Assembly (NCBI RefSeq): GCF_047663525.1
Contig: NC_092603.1
Span: 5,795,001 to 5,859,000, forward strand
Origin: Anas platyrhynchos
Lineage: Eukaryota > Chordata > Aves > Anseriformes > Anatidae
Direction of reading: 5' to 3'
DNA: 64,000 nucleotides
The translations under genes and the position numbers were made by a program. Shown piece by piece: positions 1 to 8,601 of this stretch. The notes under the pieces are model-generated. The model ran no database searches and was not told where the DNA came from. It saw only the letters and a program-made list of their open reading frames with translations. How positions within the stretch are numbered: the first letter of the stretch is position 1; every line of letters begins with the position of its first letter.

Positions 1-726
1 GCGTTGAAAGCCCCTTTGGACCATCCCAAAGTGTCACCAAAGGAAGGCTTTGGGTACAAGTGAACTCCCCAGGGGAGCCTTTACGCAGCCCCACATGCAA
101 CTAGACCCTCCGGGTTCACTCTTTCCGAGCATCTCTACACATAGCCCTAGCCGGCATCGGAGACGACTGAAAAATGAGGCCCCAAGAAATGCGTTCCGAG
201 CCGTTTTCGCCCATCCAAATGTGCCCCTAAAGGAAGGCTTTGGGTACAAGAGAACTCCCCAGGGGAGCCTTTATGCAGCCCCACATGCAACTGGACCCTC
301 CGGGTTCGCTGTTTCCGAGCATCCCTAAACATAGCCCTAGCCGGCATCGGAGACGACTGAAAAAACGGGCCCCATAAAACGCGTTGAAAGCCCCTTTGGA
401 CCATCCCAAAGTGTCCCCAAAGGAAGGCTTTGGGTACAAGTGAACTCCCCAGGGGAGCCTTTACGCAGCCCCACATGCAACTGGACCCTCCGGGTTCGCT
501 GTTTCCGAGCATCCCTAAACATAGCCCTAGCCGGCATCGAAGACGACTGAAAAATCAGGCCCCAGAAAAAGCGTTGCGAGTCCCTTTGGACCATCCAAAA
601 GTGTCACCAAAGGAAGGCTTTGGGTACAAGTGAACTCCCCAGGGGAGCCTTTACGCAGCCCCACATGACACTGGACCCTCCGGGTTCGCTGTTCCTGAGC
701 AAGCCGAAACATCGCCCATGGGAGAC
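1..726 (+). repeat. 190-bp satellite array, left edge (about 3.8 monomers)
   Basis: Head-to-tail monomers with the same landmarks as the rest of the window: GGGTACAAGTGAACTCCCCA, then CAGCCCCACATGCAACTGGA, a CCCTAAACATAGCCCTAGCC core, and CCATCCAAAAGTG before the next unit. The landmarks recur every 190 bp. The array continues off the left end of the window. It stops at CATGGGAGAC, where telomere-like sequence begins. From roughly position 465 it matches the satellite upstream of 8538; further left the match decays. Confidence 0.95.
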
Positions 727-789
727 CGAACCCTAACCCTAACCCGAACCCAAAGCCTAACCCGAACCCTGGATCTAACCCTAACCTCA
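727..789 (+). repeat. Short degenerate telomere-like tract, cassette 1
   Basis: CCCTAA and CCCGAA hexamers with interruptions (CCAAAGCC, CTGGATCT), about 10 units. The C-rich strand is on the plus strand, as at a left-hand chromosome end. It separates the satellite from the unclassified segment, and recurs in cassettes 2 and 3. Confidence 0.85.
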
Positions 790-948
790 CAGCCACAGCG
801 TACCTGCTGCAATGCCTCTCTCTTCCCAGCTCCAGTTCTTCAGCTGCTCACCAGCTCTAACTCAGAATCTTCGCTTACAGCGCCACGGCAAACTCTGCCC
901 GGGCCACACAACACACTGCACAAGCTACGTTGCTTCATACACACAAAA

Positions 949-964
949 GCTGGAACGTTCCAGC
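949..964. promoter_or_regulatory. Perfect 16-bp palindrome resembling a heat-shock element
   Basis: GCTGGAACGTTCCAGC equals its own reverse complement. Its core, GGAACGTTCC, contains the inverted nGAAn/nTTCn pairs bound by heat-shock factors. Only two pentamers are present, whereas strong elements usually have three or more, so function is an inference. The same 16 bp occurs at 8761-8776 and 16570-16585. Confidence 0.45.
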
Positions 965-1556
965 CCAACAATTAGTCACGTCGCACAGGAAGGATGCCGC
1001 GTACTCCTAGAAACCAAACCTTCCAGTCCTGAGCAGTTCCCCACCTCCTCCTGCCACCCACACTCAGCACACACGCTATGCGCCCCTCAAAAAACCAAAA
1101 AGTTAGAACATAAACAGACAGAAAAAAAAAACAACTGAGCTCCATAAATGCCAAAAAGACATGCACACACAGCAGCCCCGGCAGGGGTAATCACAGACTC
1201 ACCCTTGGCAGATGAAAGAGGAGACTTTGATACAACCCTGCTCAGTCTCTTGGCAATGCTGCGTATCTACGCTGCCGAGCCACAGGTACCATGCAATCAA
1301 GCTGCTTTTAGTCCTCAGGAGAGTTACACAGGTGGGTTTATACATTTAGAGATTGAAGTATAGGTCAAAACCAGAAGAGTGTCCCACCACCCCAAAAAAC
1401 AGTGAGCCAGCGGCCTCTGCTAAATAGAGCTCTATTAAGTGAATTCCAAGCACTTAAAATCCAGAAATCCATAGACTTTGACCCACCTAAAGAACCCTGC
1501 AACTGACTGAAGGAAACACAAAGCACTTACCCCAAAGAGCAGCCCAGGCAGAAGGA

Positions 1557-1644
1557 GCTCTCTGGTGGCATGCCTGGGGCTCATATACCTTTTGCCCCCG
1601 CCCCCAGCACCCAAACCCAATCACCTGGGAAAGGGGAGGGGCAA
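1557..1644 (-). promoter_or_regulatory. Minus-strand RNA polymerase II promoter-like cluster, cassette 1
   Basis: Read on the minus strand, the order is: a G/A-rich stretch (1644-1628), an inverted CCAAT box (ATTGG, 1621-1617), a GC box (GGGGGCGGGGG, 1605-1595) and a TATA-like GGTATATGAG (about 1589-1580). A start near 1556 would give a very short first exon before the GTAAGT donor at 1530-1525. Order and spacing fit a TATA promoter or an LTR U3 region. It is sequence pattern only, with no proof of activity. Copies lie at 9365-9452 and 17174-17261. Confidence 0.4.
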
Positions 1645-1862
1645 AGCACAGGACATCAGAAAGAGGAGCAGCAGCTGTGCTTTATTTACTTATTTTTATG
1701 GCTTAGCTCAACAGCACGCAGAGTGCAGGCAGGAGACCTGGGGTGTTTCTAGAAGCAAAAATCCCCTTTCGCTTTTGCTGCAGCTTTGAATATTGAACTG
1801 ACAATATCACCAAGCTAGTAACTGAAACTTTCTCAACTGGAATTAGTTTCAACAGGCTCATC

Positions 1863-2607
1863 CACAGAATCACAGAATTTCTAGGTTGGAAGAGACCTCA
1901 AGATTATCGAGTCCAACCTCTGACCTAACACTAACAGTCCCCACTAAACCATATCCCTAAGCTCTACATCTAAACGTCTTTTGAAGACTTCCAGGGATGG
2001 TGACTCCACCACTTCCCTGGGCAGCCCGTTCCAGTGCCTAACAACCCTTTCGGTAAAGAAATTCTTCCTAACGTCTAACCTAAAACTCCCCTGGCACAAT
2101 TTTAGCCCATTCCCCCCCGTCCTGTCACCAGGCATGTGGGAGAACAGACCAACCCCCACCTCGCTACAGCCTCCTTTAAGGTATCTGTAGAGAGCAATAA
2201 GGTCACCCCTGAGCCTCGTCTTCTCCAGGCTGAACAAGCCCAGCTCTCTCAGCCGATCCTTGTAGGACTTGTTCTCCAGGCCCCTCACCAGCTTCGTCGC
2301 CCTTCTTTGGACCCGCTCAAGCACCTCGATGTCCTTCTTGTAGCGAGGGGCCCAAAACTGAACACAGTACTCGAGGTGCGGCCTCACCAGAGCCGAGTAC
2401 AGGGGGACAATCACCTCCCTAGCCCTGCTGGTCACACTGTTTCTGATACAAGCCAGGATGCCGTTGGCCTTCTTGGCCACCTGAGCACACTGCTGGCTCA
2501 TATTCAGCCGACTGTCCACCATCACTCCCAGGTCCTTCTCTGCCTGGCAGCTCTCCAACCACTCCTCTCTGTATGACCATCCCCAGCTGTCTGTATGTCT
2601 GTCCCCA
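1863..2607 (-). mobile_element. 5'-truncated CR1 LINE, cassette 1
   Basis: The minus strand ends in two ATTCTGTG octamers (1878-1863), the hallmark 3' terminus of CR1 elements, which lack poly(A). Upstream is about 81 bp of 3' UTR, then the C-terminal part of the ORF2 protein. The element is broken at about 2607, where its sequence joins inverted satellite. The reverse-transcriptase active-site region and endonuclease are gone, so it cannot move by itself. It lies in the same orientation as the PELP1 fragment to its right. Confidence 0.95.
1944..2607 (-). pseudogene. CR1 ORF2 C-terminal fragment, cassette 1
   Basis: About 220 codons are open to a TAG at 1946-1944. Recognisable CR1 C-terminal motifs, in order, are [20 protein letters not shown], a [18 protein letters not shown] stretch, [47 protein letters not shown] and [19 protein letters not shown]. 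This is the thumb and post-thumb part of the CR1 reverse transcriptase. The palm with the catalytic aspartates is missing. The only upstream in-frame ATG (2618-2616) lies in the inverted satellite, so any product would be a chimera. The frame is undamaged in all three cassettes, which suggests a fairly young insertion or recent homogenisation rather than selection. Confidence 0.93.
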
Positions 2608-2784
2608 TCGGAACGCATTTCCTGGGGCCTGATTTTTCATTCGTCTCCGATGATGGCTAGGGCTACGTTTAGGTTTGCTCAGGAACAGCGAACCCGGAGA
2701 GTCCAGTTGCATGTGGGGCTGCGTAAAGGCTCCCCAGGGGAGTTCACTTGTACCCAAAGCCTTCCCAGCCCCTTTCGCCCATCA
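2608..2784 (-). repeat. Inverted satellite fragment between CR1 and PELP1, cassette 1
   Basis: From about 2608 to 2766 the satellite landmarks appear as reverse complements: CCTGGGGCCTGATTTTTCAT, CATGTGGGGCTGCGTAAAGG, CACTTGTACCCAAAGCCTTC. It is therefore in the opposite direction to every other satellite monomer in the window. About 16 bp in the forward direction (AGCCCCTTTCGCCCATC) follow before PELP1-derived sequence. The length is most of one monomer. Confidence 0.9.
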
Positions 2785-2824
2785 AAAACCAACGCAAAGG
2801 CACCGAGAGGAAGGTTCTAGAAAC

Positions 2825-2830
2825 TTTATT
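2825..2830 (-). terminator. PELP1: Poly(A) signal of the PELP1 fragment, cassette 1
   Basis: AATAAA on the minus strand, 83 bases past the TGA at 2915-2913, followed by a short tail before satellite sequence. The placement fits a native, short PELP1 3' UTR. The same hexamer is at 10633-10638 and 18442-18447. Confidence 0.7.
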
Positions 2831-3239
2831 TTGTTCTGGGGGGGTCGGGGTCTGGTGAGGGGCAGGGGAGGGGCTCTGGGGGGGCTCTGAGGTTGGGGGG
2901 GTCCCGGCGGGGTCACGGGGCGGCGTCGGGGGGGCAGTCGATGAAGTCAGCCAGCATGGAGGCCGTGGGGTCGGGGGCCTGGGGGCACAGCGGGGTCAGC
3001 GCCTGACCCCCGACCCCTGACCCCACCCCATCCCACCCCCACCACCCCCTTCTCACCCCAAGTGCCCCAAAACCACCCCATCTTGCCCCAAACCACCTCA
3101 ATCACACCCAAAACTGTCCCAAACCCACTCGATCTTGCCCCAAACCACCCCAGTTCCACACAAACTGCCCCAAAACCCCCCAATCTTGCCCCAAACCCCC
3201 CCACACTCACCTCTCCCTTGCCCGGGGGGGGCGGGGGCT

Positions 3240-3816
3240 CTTCCTCCTCCTCCTCCTCCTCTCCCTGCAGCTGAGGGGGGTGCGGGGGGGGTGCGGGGTG
3301 GGGTTTGGTGCTTCCCCCGTCCCCCTTGGGCCCCTCGGGGGGGGGCGGCTCCGGAGGGTGGGTGGGGGGTGCAGCTTCCAGGGCTGGGGGGGGACCTTCG
3401 TGGGGGGGCGGGGGGGGCTGGGGGCTACCCGGGGGGAGCTGCCCTTCCTCCCCCCCATCATCTCCTCCTCCTCCTCCTGATTCGCTGGGGGCTGCTGGCC
3501 CCCCCCCTTCCTCCTCCTCCTCCTCGCAGGGGGGGGCTGGCCTTCATCCACCTCCATCAGCAGGGCGCCCGTCTCCTCTTCCTCCTCCTCCTCCTCCTCC
3601 TCCGGCAGCGTCACCGCGGGGGGGGGCAGTGGGGGGGGCGCCTTCCTCAGCCTTGCCGCCTTCCTCCTCCTCCTCTTCCTCCTCCTCGTCCTCCTCCTCC
3701 GAGAGGCCTTCCTCCTCCTCGAACTCCTCCTCCTCCTCCTCGAAGTCCTCCTCGCCCAGCTCTTCCTCCAGCTCGTCTTCCTCCTCCTCCTCCTCGAAGA
3801 ACTCTTCCTCCTCTTA
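3240..3816 (-). repeat. GGA/TCC polypurine microsatellite within the PELP1 exon, cassette 1
   Basis: Long runs of TCC/CTC on the plus strand (at about 3240-3262, 3463-3479, 3510-3526, 3570-3604 and 3660-3816) encode the Glu runs on the minus strand. They alternate with runs of 6-9 G. Run lengths differ between the three cassettes. Confidence 0.85.
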
Positions 3817-3853
3817 GGAACCCCGAAGAACTCTTCCTCCTCTTAGGAACCCC
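3796..3853 (-). repeat. 29-bp direct duplication at the PELP1/telomere-like junction
   Basis: Two abutting 29-bp copies (3796-3824 and 3825-3853), each starting GAAGAACTCTTCCTCC and ending AGGAACCCC. They run from the Glu-rich PELP1 exon into the telomere-like tract. The in-frame TAA arises inside this unit. All three cassettes carry it (11605-11662 and 19414-19471), so it predates their duplication. Confidence 0.85.
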
Positions 3854-3986
3854 GAACCCGAACCCTAACCCCCTAACCATAACCCTAAGCCCTAACCCTA
3901 ACCCTAATGAACCCTAAGCCTAACCCTATCCCTAACCCTAACCCTAATGAACCCTAAGCCTAACCCTATCCCTAACCCTAACCCCC
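3851..3986 (+). repeat. Telomere-like tract right of PELP1, cassette 1
   Basis: Degenerate CCCTAA, CCCGAA and AAGCCTAA hexamers, C-rich strand on plus. It contains a local 40-bp duplication beginning ACCCTAATGAACCCTAAGCC (3901 and 3941). Confidence 0.88.
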
Positions 3987-4312
3987 TGGCAACCGCACCG
4001 CGCACACTTGGTTACCCCCTCATTTTGGTTCCCCCCCACACGGTGCACCCCGCAAATGCGTCCCCCCGGCAAGCGCACCCCGCCCACTTGGTTCCCCCCT
4101 CATTTTGGTTCCCCCCCCCGGTGAGCCCCGCAAATGCGTCCCCCCGGAAACCACAGCCCGCACACTTGGTTCCCCCCTCATTTTGGTCCCCCCCCTCACC
4201 TTGGGGTCCCCCCAAGCCCCATGGACCCCCCCCCCCGGTGAGCCCCACAAACGCCGCTGACCCGCTAAAATGTGTCCGGGCAGCGTTGCGCTTAAATGAG
4301 TCCGGGCGGTGC
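3987..4312 (+). repeat. C-rich minisatellite of about 79 bp, cassette 1 (3 units plus tail)
   Basis: ACTTGGTT recurs at 4006, 4086 and 4164 (spacing 80 and 78 bp). Each is followed by CCCCCTCATTTTGGT and then CAAATGCGTCCCCCCGG. The block ends in a shorter repeat with GCTAAAATGTGTCCGGGCAG and CGCTTAAATGAGTCCGGG. It is strongly C-rich on plus, G-rich on minus, with several CpGs. Confidence 0.8.
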
Positions 4313-4680
4313 CGAACCCGAACCCTAACCCGAACCAGCACCCGAACCCGAACCCGGACCCTAACCCGATCCCTGACCCTAACCCTAACTCGAACCCGAA
4401 CCCTAAACCTAACCCGAAACCGAACCCTAACAGTAACCCAAACACGAACCTGAACACGACCCCGAAACCAAACACAAACCCGAACCCTAACCCGAACCCG
4501 AACACAAACCCAAACCCGAACCCTAAGCCGAACCCTAACCGAAACCCTAACTCGAACCCAAACCCGAAACCTAACCTGAACCCGAACCCTAACCCTAACG
4601 CTAACGCTAACCCTAACCTCAACCCCCAACCCCTAACCCTAACAACACTCACCCTCACCCTCAACCTCACCCTCACACTA
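4313..4680 (+). repeat. Long degenerate telomere-like tract, cassette 1
   Basis: About 60 hexamer-like units dominated by CCCTAA and CCCGAA with AACACAAACC and ACGCTAACG variants, fading into ACCCTCACCCTCA. The strand orientation is the same as in the other tracts. No pure run of canonical CCCTAA longer than a few units exists, so this is an old or diverged array, not a functional telomere. Confidence 0.9.
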
Positions 4681-7600
4681 ATGCACCTTGACACTCCGTG
4701 TACGCTACTTCACATTAAGATTAAATATAGGACTAGCCGGCATGGGAGAAGACTAAACAACCGGGCCCCAGAAAACGCGTTGCGAGCCCCTTTCGCCCAT
4801 CCAAAAGTGCCCCCAAAGGAAGGCTTTGGGCACAACTGAAATCCCCAGGGGAGCCTTTACGCAGCCCCACATGCACCTTGACACACCGTGTACGCACTTT
4901 CACATTAAGGTTAAATATATCCCTAGCCGGAATGGGAGCAGACTGAAAAACCGGGCCCCAGAAAACGCGTTGCAAGACCCTTTCGCCCATCCAAAAGTGC
5001 CCCCAAAGGAAGGCTTTGAGTACAAGTGATCTCCCCAGGGGAGCCTTTACGCAGCCCCACATGCAACTGGACCCTCCGGGTTCGCTGTTCCTGAGCAAAC
5101 CTAAACGTAGCCTTAGCTGTCATCGGAGATGAGTGAAAAATCAGGCCCCAGGAAATGCGTTGCGAGCCCTTTTCGCCCATCCAAAAGTGCCCCCAAAGAA
5201 AGGCTTTGAGTACAAGAGAACTCCCCAGGGGAGCTTTACGCAGCCCCACATCCAACTGCACCCTCCAGTTTCGCTGTTCCTGAGCATCCCTAAACATAAC
5301 CCTAGCCGGCATCGAAGACGAATGAAAAAACAGGCCCCAGGAAATGCGTTGCGAGCCCTTTTCGCCCATCCAAAAGTGCCCCCAAAGGAAGGCTTTGGGT
5401 ACAAGAGAACTCCCCAGGGGAGCCTTTATGCAGCCCCACATGCAACTGCACCCTCCGGGTTCGCTGTTCCTGAACAAACGTAAACGTAGCCCTAGCCATC
5501 ATCGGAGACGAGTGAAAAATCAGGCCCCAGGAAATGCGTTGCGAGCCCCTTTGGACCATCCAAAAGTGCCCCCAAAGGAAGGCTTTGGGTAAAAGTGATC
5601 TCCCCAGAGGAGCCTTTACGCAGCCCCACATGCAACTGGACTCTCCGGGTTCGCTGTTCCTGAGCAAACCTAAACCTAGCCCTAGCCGTCATCGGAGACG
5701 ACTGAAAAATCAAGCCCCAGGAAATGCGTTCCGTGCCCTTTTCGCCCATCCAAAAGTGCCCCCTAAGGAAGGCTTTGGGTACAAGAGAACTCCCCAGGGG
5801 AGCCTTTACGCAGCCCCACATGCAACTGGACCCTCCGAGTTCGCTGTTTCCAAGCAACCCTAAATATATCCCTAGCCGGCATGGGAGAAGACTGAAAAAT
5901 CAGGCCCCAGGAAATGCATTCCCAGCCCTTTTCGCCAATCCAAAAGTGCCCCTATAGGAAGGCTTTGGGTACAAGTGAACTCCCCAGGGGAGCCTTTACG
6001 CAGCCCCATATGGAACTGGACCCTCCGGGTTCGCTGTTTCCGAGCATCCCTAAACATAGCCCTAGCCGGCATCAGAGACGACTGAAAAATCAGGCCCCAG
6101 GAAATGCGTTGCAAGCCCCTTTGGACCATCCAAAAGTGTCACCAAAGGAAGGCTTTGGGTACAAGTGAACTCCCCAGGGGAGCCTTTACGCAGCCCCACA
6201 TGCAACTGGACCCTCCGGGTTCGCTGGTTCCGAGCATCCCTAAACATAGCCCTAGGCGGCATCGAAGAAGAGTTAAAAATCAGGCCCCAGGAAATGCATT
6301 GCGAGCCCATTTCGCCCATCCAAAAGTGCCCCCAAAGGAAGGCTTTGGGTACAAGTGAACTCCCCAGGGGAGACTTTACGCAGCCCCACATGCAACTGGA
6401 CCCTCCGGGTTCGCTGTTCCGAGCATCCCTAAATATAACCCTAGCCGGCATCGATGACGACTGAAAAATCAGGCCCCAGAAAACGCGTTGCAAGCCACTT
6501 TGGACCATCCAAAAGTGTCACCAAAGGAAGGCTTTGGGTACAAGTAAACTCCCCACGGGAGCCTTTACGCAGCCCCACATGCAACTGGACCTCCGGGTTC
6601 GCTGTTTCCGAGCAACCCTAAACATAGCCCTAGCCGGCATCGAAGACGACTGAAAAATCAGGCCCCAGGAAATGCGTTGTGAGCCCTTTTCGCCCATCCA
6701 AAAGTGCCCCCAAAGGAAGGCTTTGGATACAAGTGAACTCCCCACGGGAGCCTTTACGCAGCCCCACATGCACCTGGACCTCCGGGTTCGCTGTTTCCGA
6801 GCATCCCTAAATATAGCCCTAGCCGGTATCGATGACGAGTGAAAAATCAGGCCCCAGGAAATGTGTTGCGAGCCCATTTGGACCATCCAAAAGTGCCCCC
6901 AAAGGAAGGCTTTGGATACAAGTGAACTCCCCAGGGGAGCCTTTACGCAGCCCCACATGCAACTGGACCCTTCGGGTTCGATTTTTCCGAGCAACCCTAA
7001 ATATATCCCTAACCGGCATTGATGACGACTGAAATATCAGGCCCAGCGAAACGCGTTGCAAGCCCCTTTGGACCATCCAAACGTGTCACGAAAGGAAGGC
7101 TTTGGGTACAAGTGAACTCCCCAGGGGAGCCTTTACGCAGCCACCCATGCAACTGGACCCTCCGGGTTCGCTGTTTCCGAGCATCCCTAAACATAGCCCT
7201 AGCCAGCATCGAAGACACCTGAAAAATCAGGCCCAGCGAAACGCGTTGCAAGCCCCTTTGGACCATCCAAACGTGTCACCAAAGGAAGGCTTTGGGTACA
7301 AGTGAACTCCCCAGGGGAGCCTTTACGCAGCCCCACATGCAACTGGACCCTCCGGGTTCACTGTTTCCGAGCAACCCTAAATATATCCCTAGCCGTCATG
7401 GGAGAAGACTGAAAAACCGGGCTCCAGAAAACGCGTTGCAAGCCCCTTTGGACCATCCAAAAGTGTCACCAAAGGAAGGCTTTGGGTACAAGTGAACTCC
7501 CCAGGGGAGCCTTTACGCAGCCCCACATGCAACTGCACCCTCCGGGTTCGCTGGTTCCGAGCATCCCTAAACATAGCCCTAGCCGTCATCGGAGACGAGT

Positions 7601-8538
7601 GAAAAATCAGGCCCCATGAAATGCGTTGCGAGCCCTTTTCGCCCATCCAAAAGTGTCACCAAAGGAAGGCTTTGGGTACAAGTGAACTCCCCAGGGGAGC
7701 CTTTACGCAGCCCCACATGCAACTGGACCCTCCGGGTTCGCTGTTTCCGAGCATCCCTAAACATAGCCCTAGCCGGCATTGGAGACGACTGAAAAAACGG
7801 GCCCCAGAAAACGCGTTGAAAGCCCCTTTGGACCATCCCAAAGTGTCACCAAAGGAAGGCTTTGGGTACAAGAGAACTCCCCAGGGGAGCCTTTACGCAG
7901 CCCCACATGCAACTGGACCCTCCGGGTTCGCTGTTCCTGAGCAACCCTGAATATATCCCTAGCCGGCATCGGAGACGACTGAAAAAACGGGCCCCAGAAA
8001 ACGCGTTGAAAGCCCCTTTGGACCATCCAAAAGTGTCACCAAAGGAAGGCTTTGGGTACAAGTGAACTCCCCAGGGGAGCCTTTACGCAGCCCCACATGC
8101 AACTGGACCCTCCGGGTTCGTTGTTCCTGAGCAAACCTAAACGTAGCCCTAGCCGTCATCGAAGACGAATGAAAAATCGGGCCCCAGGAAATGTGTTCCA
8201 AGCCCTTTTCGCCCATCCAAAAGTGTCACCAAAGGAAGGCTTTGGATACAAGTGATCTCCCCAGGGGAGCCTTTATGCAGCCCCACATGCAACTGGACCC
8301 TCCGGGTTCGCTGTTTCCGAGCATCCCTAAACATAGCCCTAGCCGGCATCGAAGACGACTGAAAAATCAGGCCCCAGAAAAAGCGTTGCGAGTCCCTTTG
8401 GACCATCCAAAAGTGTCACCAAAGGAAGGCTTTGGGTACAAGTGAACTCCCCAGGGGAGCCTTTACGCAGCCCCACATGACACTGGACCCTCCGGGTTCG
8501 CTGTTCCTGAGCAAGCCGAAACATCGCCCATGGGAGAC
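4681..8538 (+). repeat. 190-bp satellite block between cassettes 1 and 2 (about 20.3 monomers)
   Basis: Regular 190-bp monomers. The first two (starting 4681 and about 4871) are diverged: the usual CTGGACCCTCCGGGTTCG stretch is replaced by CTTGACAC.CCGTGTACGC and CACATTAAG.TTAAATATA. The remainder are ordinary monomers of both haplotypes. The block ends at CATGGGAGAC, as at 726. Confidence 0.95.
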
Positions 8539-8601
8539 CGAACCCTAACCCTAACCCGAACCCAAAGCCTAACCCGAACCCTGGATCTAACCCTAACCTC
8601 A
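8539..8601 (+). repeat. Short degenerate telomere-like tract, cassette 2
   Basis: The same interrupted CCCTAA/CCCGAA tract as at 727-789, bordered by the same CATGGGAGAC satellite junction. Confidence 0.85.

Larger units (their letters stand above)
790..1862. other. Unclassified non-satellite segment, cassette 1 (about 1.07 kb)
   Basis: This is low-complexity-poor, non-tandem sequence that I do not recognise. Features visible in it: a perfect 16-bp palindrome at 949-964; a minus-strand promoter-like cluster at 1582-1644; minus-strand consensus splice donors GTAAGT at 1530-1525 and GTGAGT at 1202-1197; and a possible 99-nt minus-strand exon at 1301-1203, preceded by AAAAGCAG and open in one frame. 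A 71-codon plus-strand frame (1148-1363) overlaps the same place and is equally unrecognised. The segment could be the 5' part of an unknown transcription unit, an LTR, or captured intergenic DNA. It is kept almost unchanged in all three cassettes. Confidence 0.6.
2785..3824 (-). pseudogene. PELP1: 3' terminal fragment of PELP1, cassette 1 (broken)
   Basis: The last coding exon (2978-2913, 22 codons) ends in SMLADFIDCPPDAAP and a TGA. This closely matches the conserved vertebrate PELP1 C-terminus (MLADFIDCPPDD region). It is joined through a 232-bp intron (donor GTGAGT at 3210-3205, acceptor CCCCCAG ending at 2979, phase 0) to a Glu-rich exon (3824-3211). Reading right to left, that exon has acidic runs with FF and LEEELGEEDF, then AEEGAPPT, ALLMEVDEGQPPP and more Glu runs before PPPPPGKGE. 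PELP1 is a nuclear scaffold and nuclear-receptor coregulator whose acidic tail this resembles. All upstream exons are absent. An in-frame TAA (3816-3814) sits at the break. A poly-G length difference at about 3618-3638 shifts the frame compared with cassettes 2 and 3. It is a fragment, not a working gene. Confidence 0.88.

Noticed and set aside
1148..1363. Plus-strand 71-codon frame as a small gene
   Set aside because: No recognised family, no convincing promoter or poly(A) signal on this strand, and an equally open frame lies on the opposite strand. It was left inside the unclassified segment.
1863..2607. Three independent CR1 insertions
   Set aside because: All three copies share identical ends and flanks, so there was one insertion followed by segmental duplication.
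3305..3817. Plus-strand Ser- and Pro-rich open frames opposite the PELP1 exon
   Set aside because: They are the complement of GAG/GAA codon runs. The minus strand carries the exon structure, stop and poly(A) signal.
4313..4680. A functional telomere or the template of telomerase RNA
   Set aside because: The hexamers are too degenerate, are internal, and lack the surrounding conserved domains of a vertebrate telomerase RNA.
4309..4839. Open frames rich in PNPNPN or LTLTRT repeats
   Set aside because: They are read-through of degenerate telomere-like hexamers in different frames.
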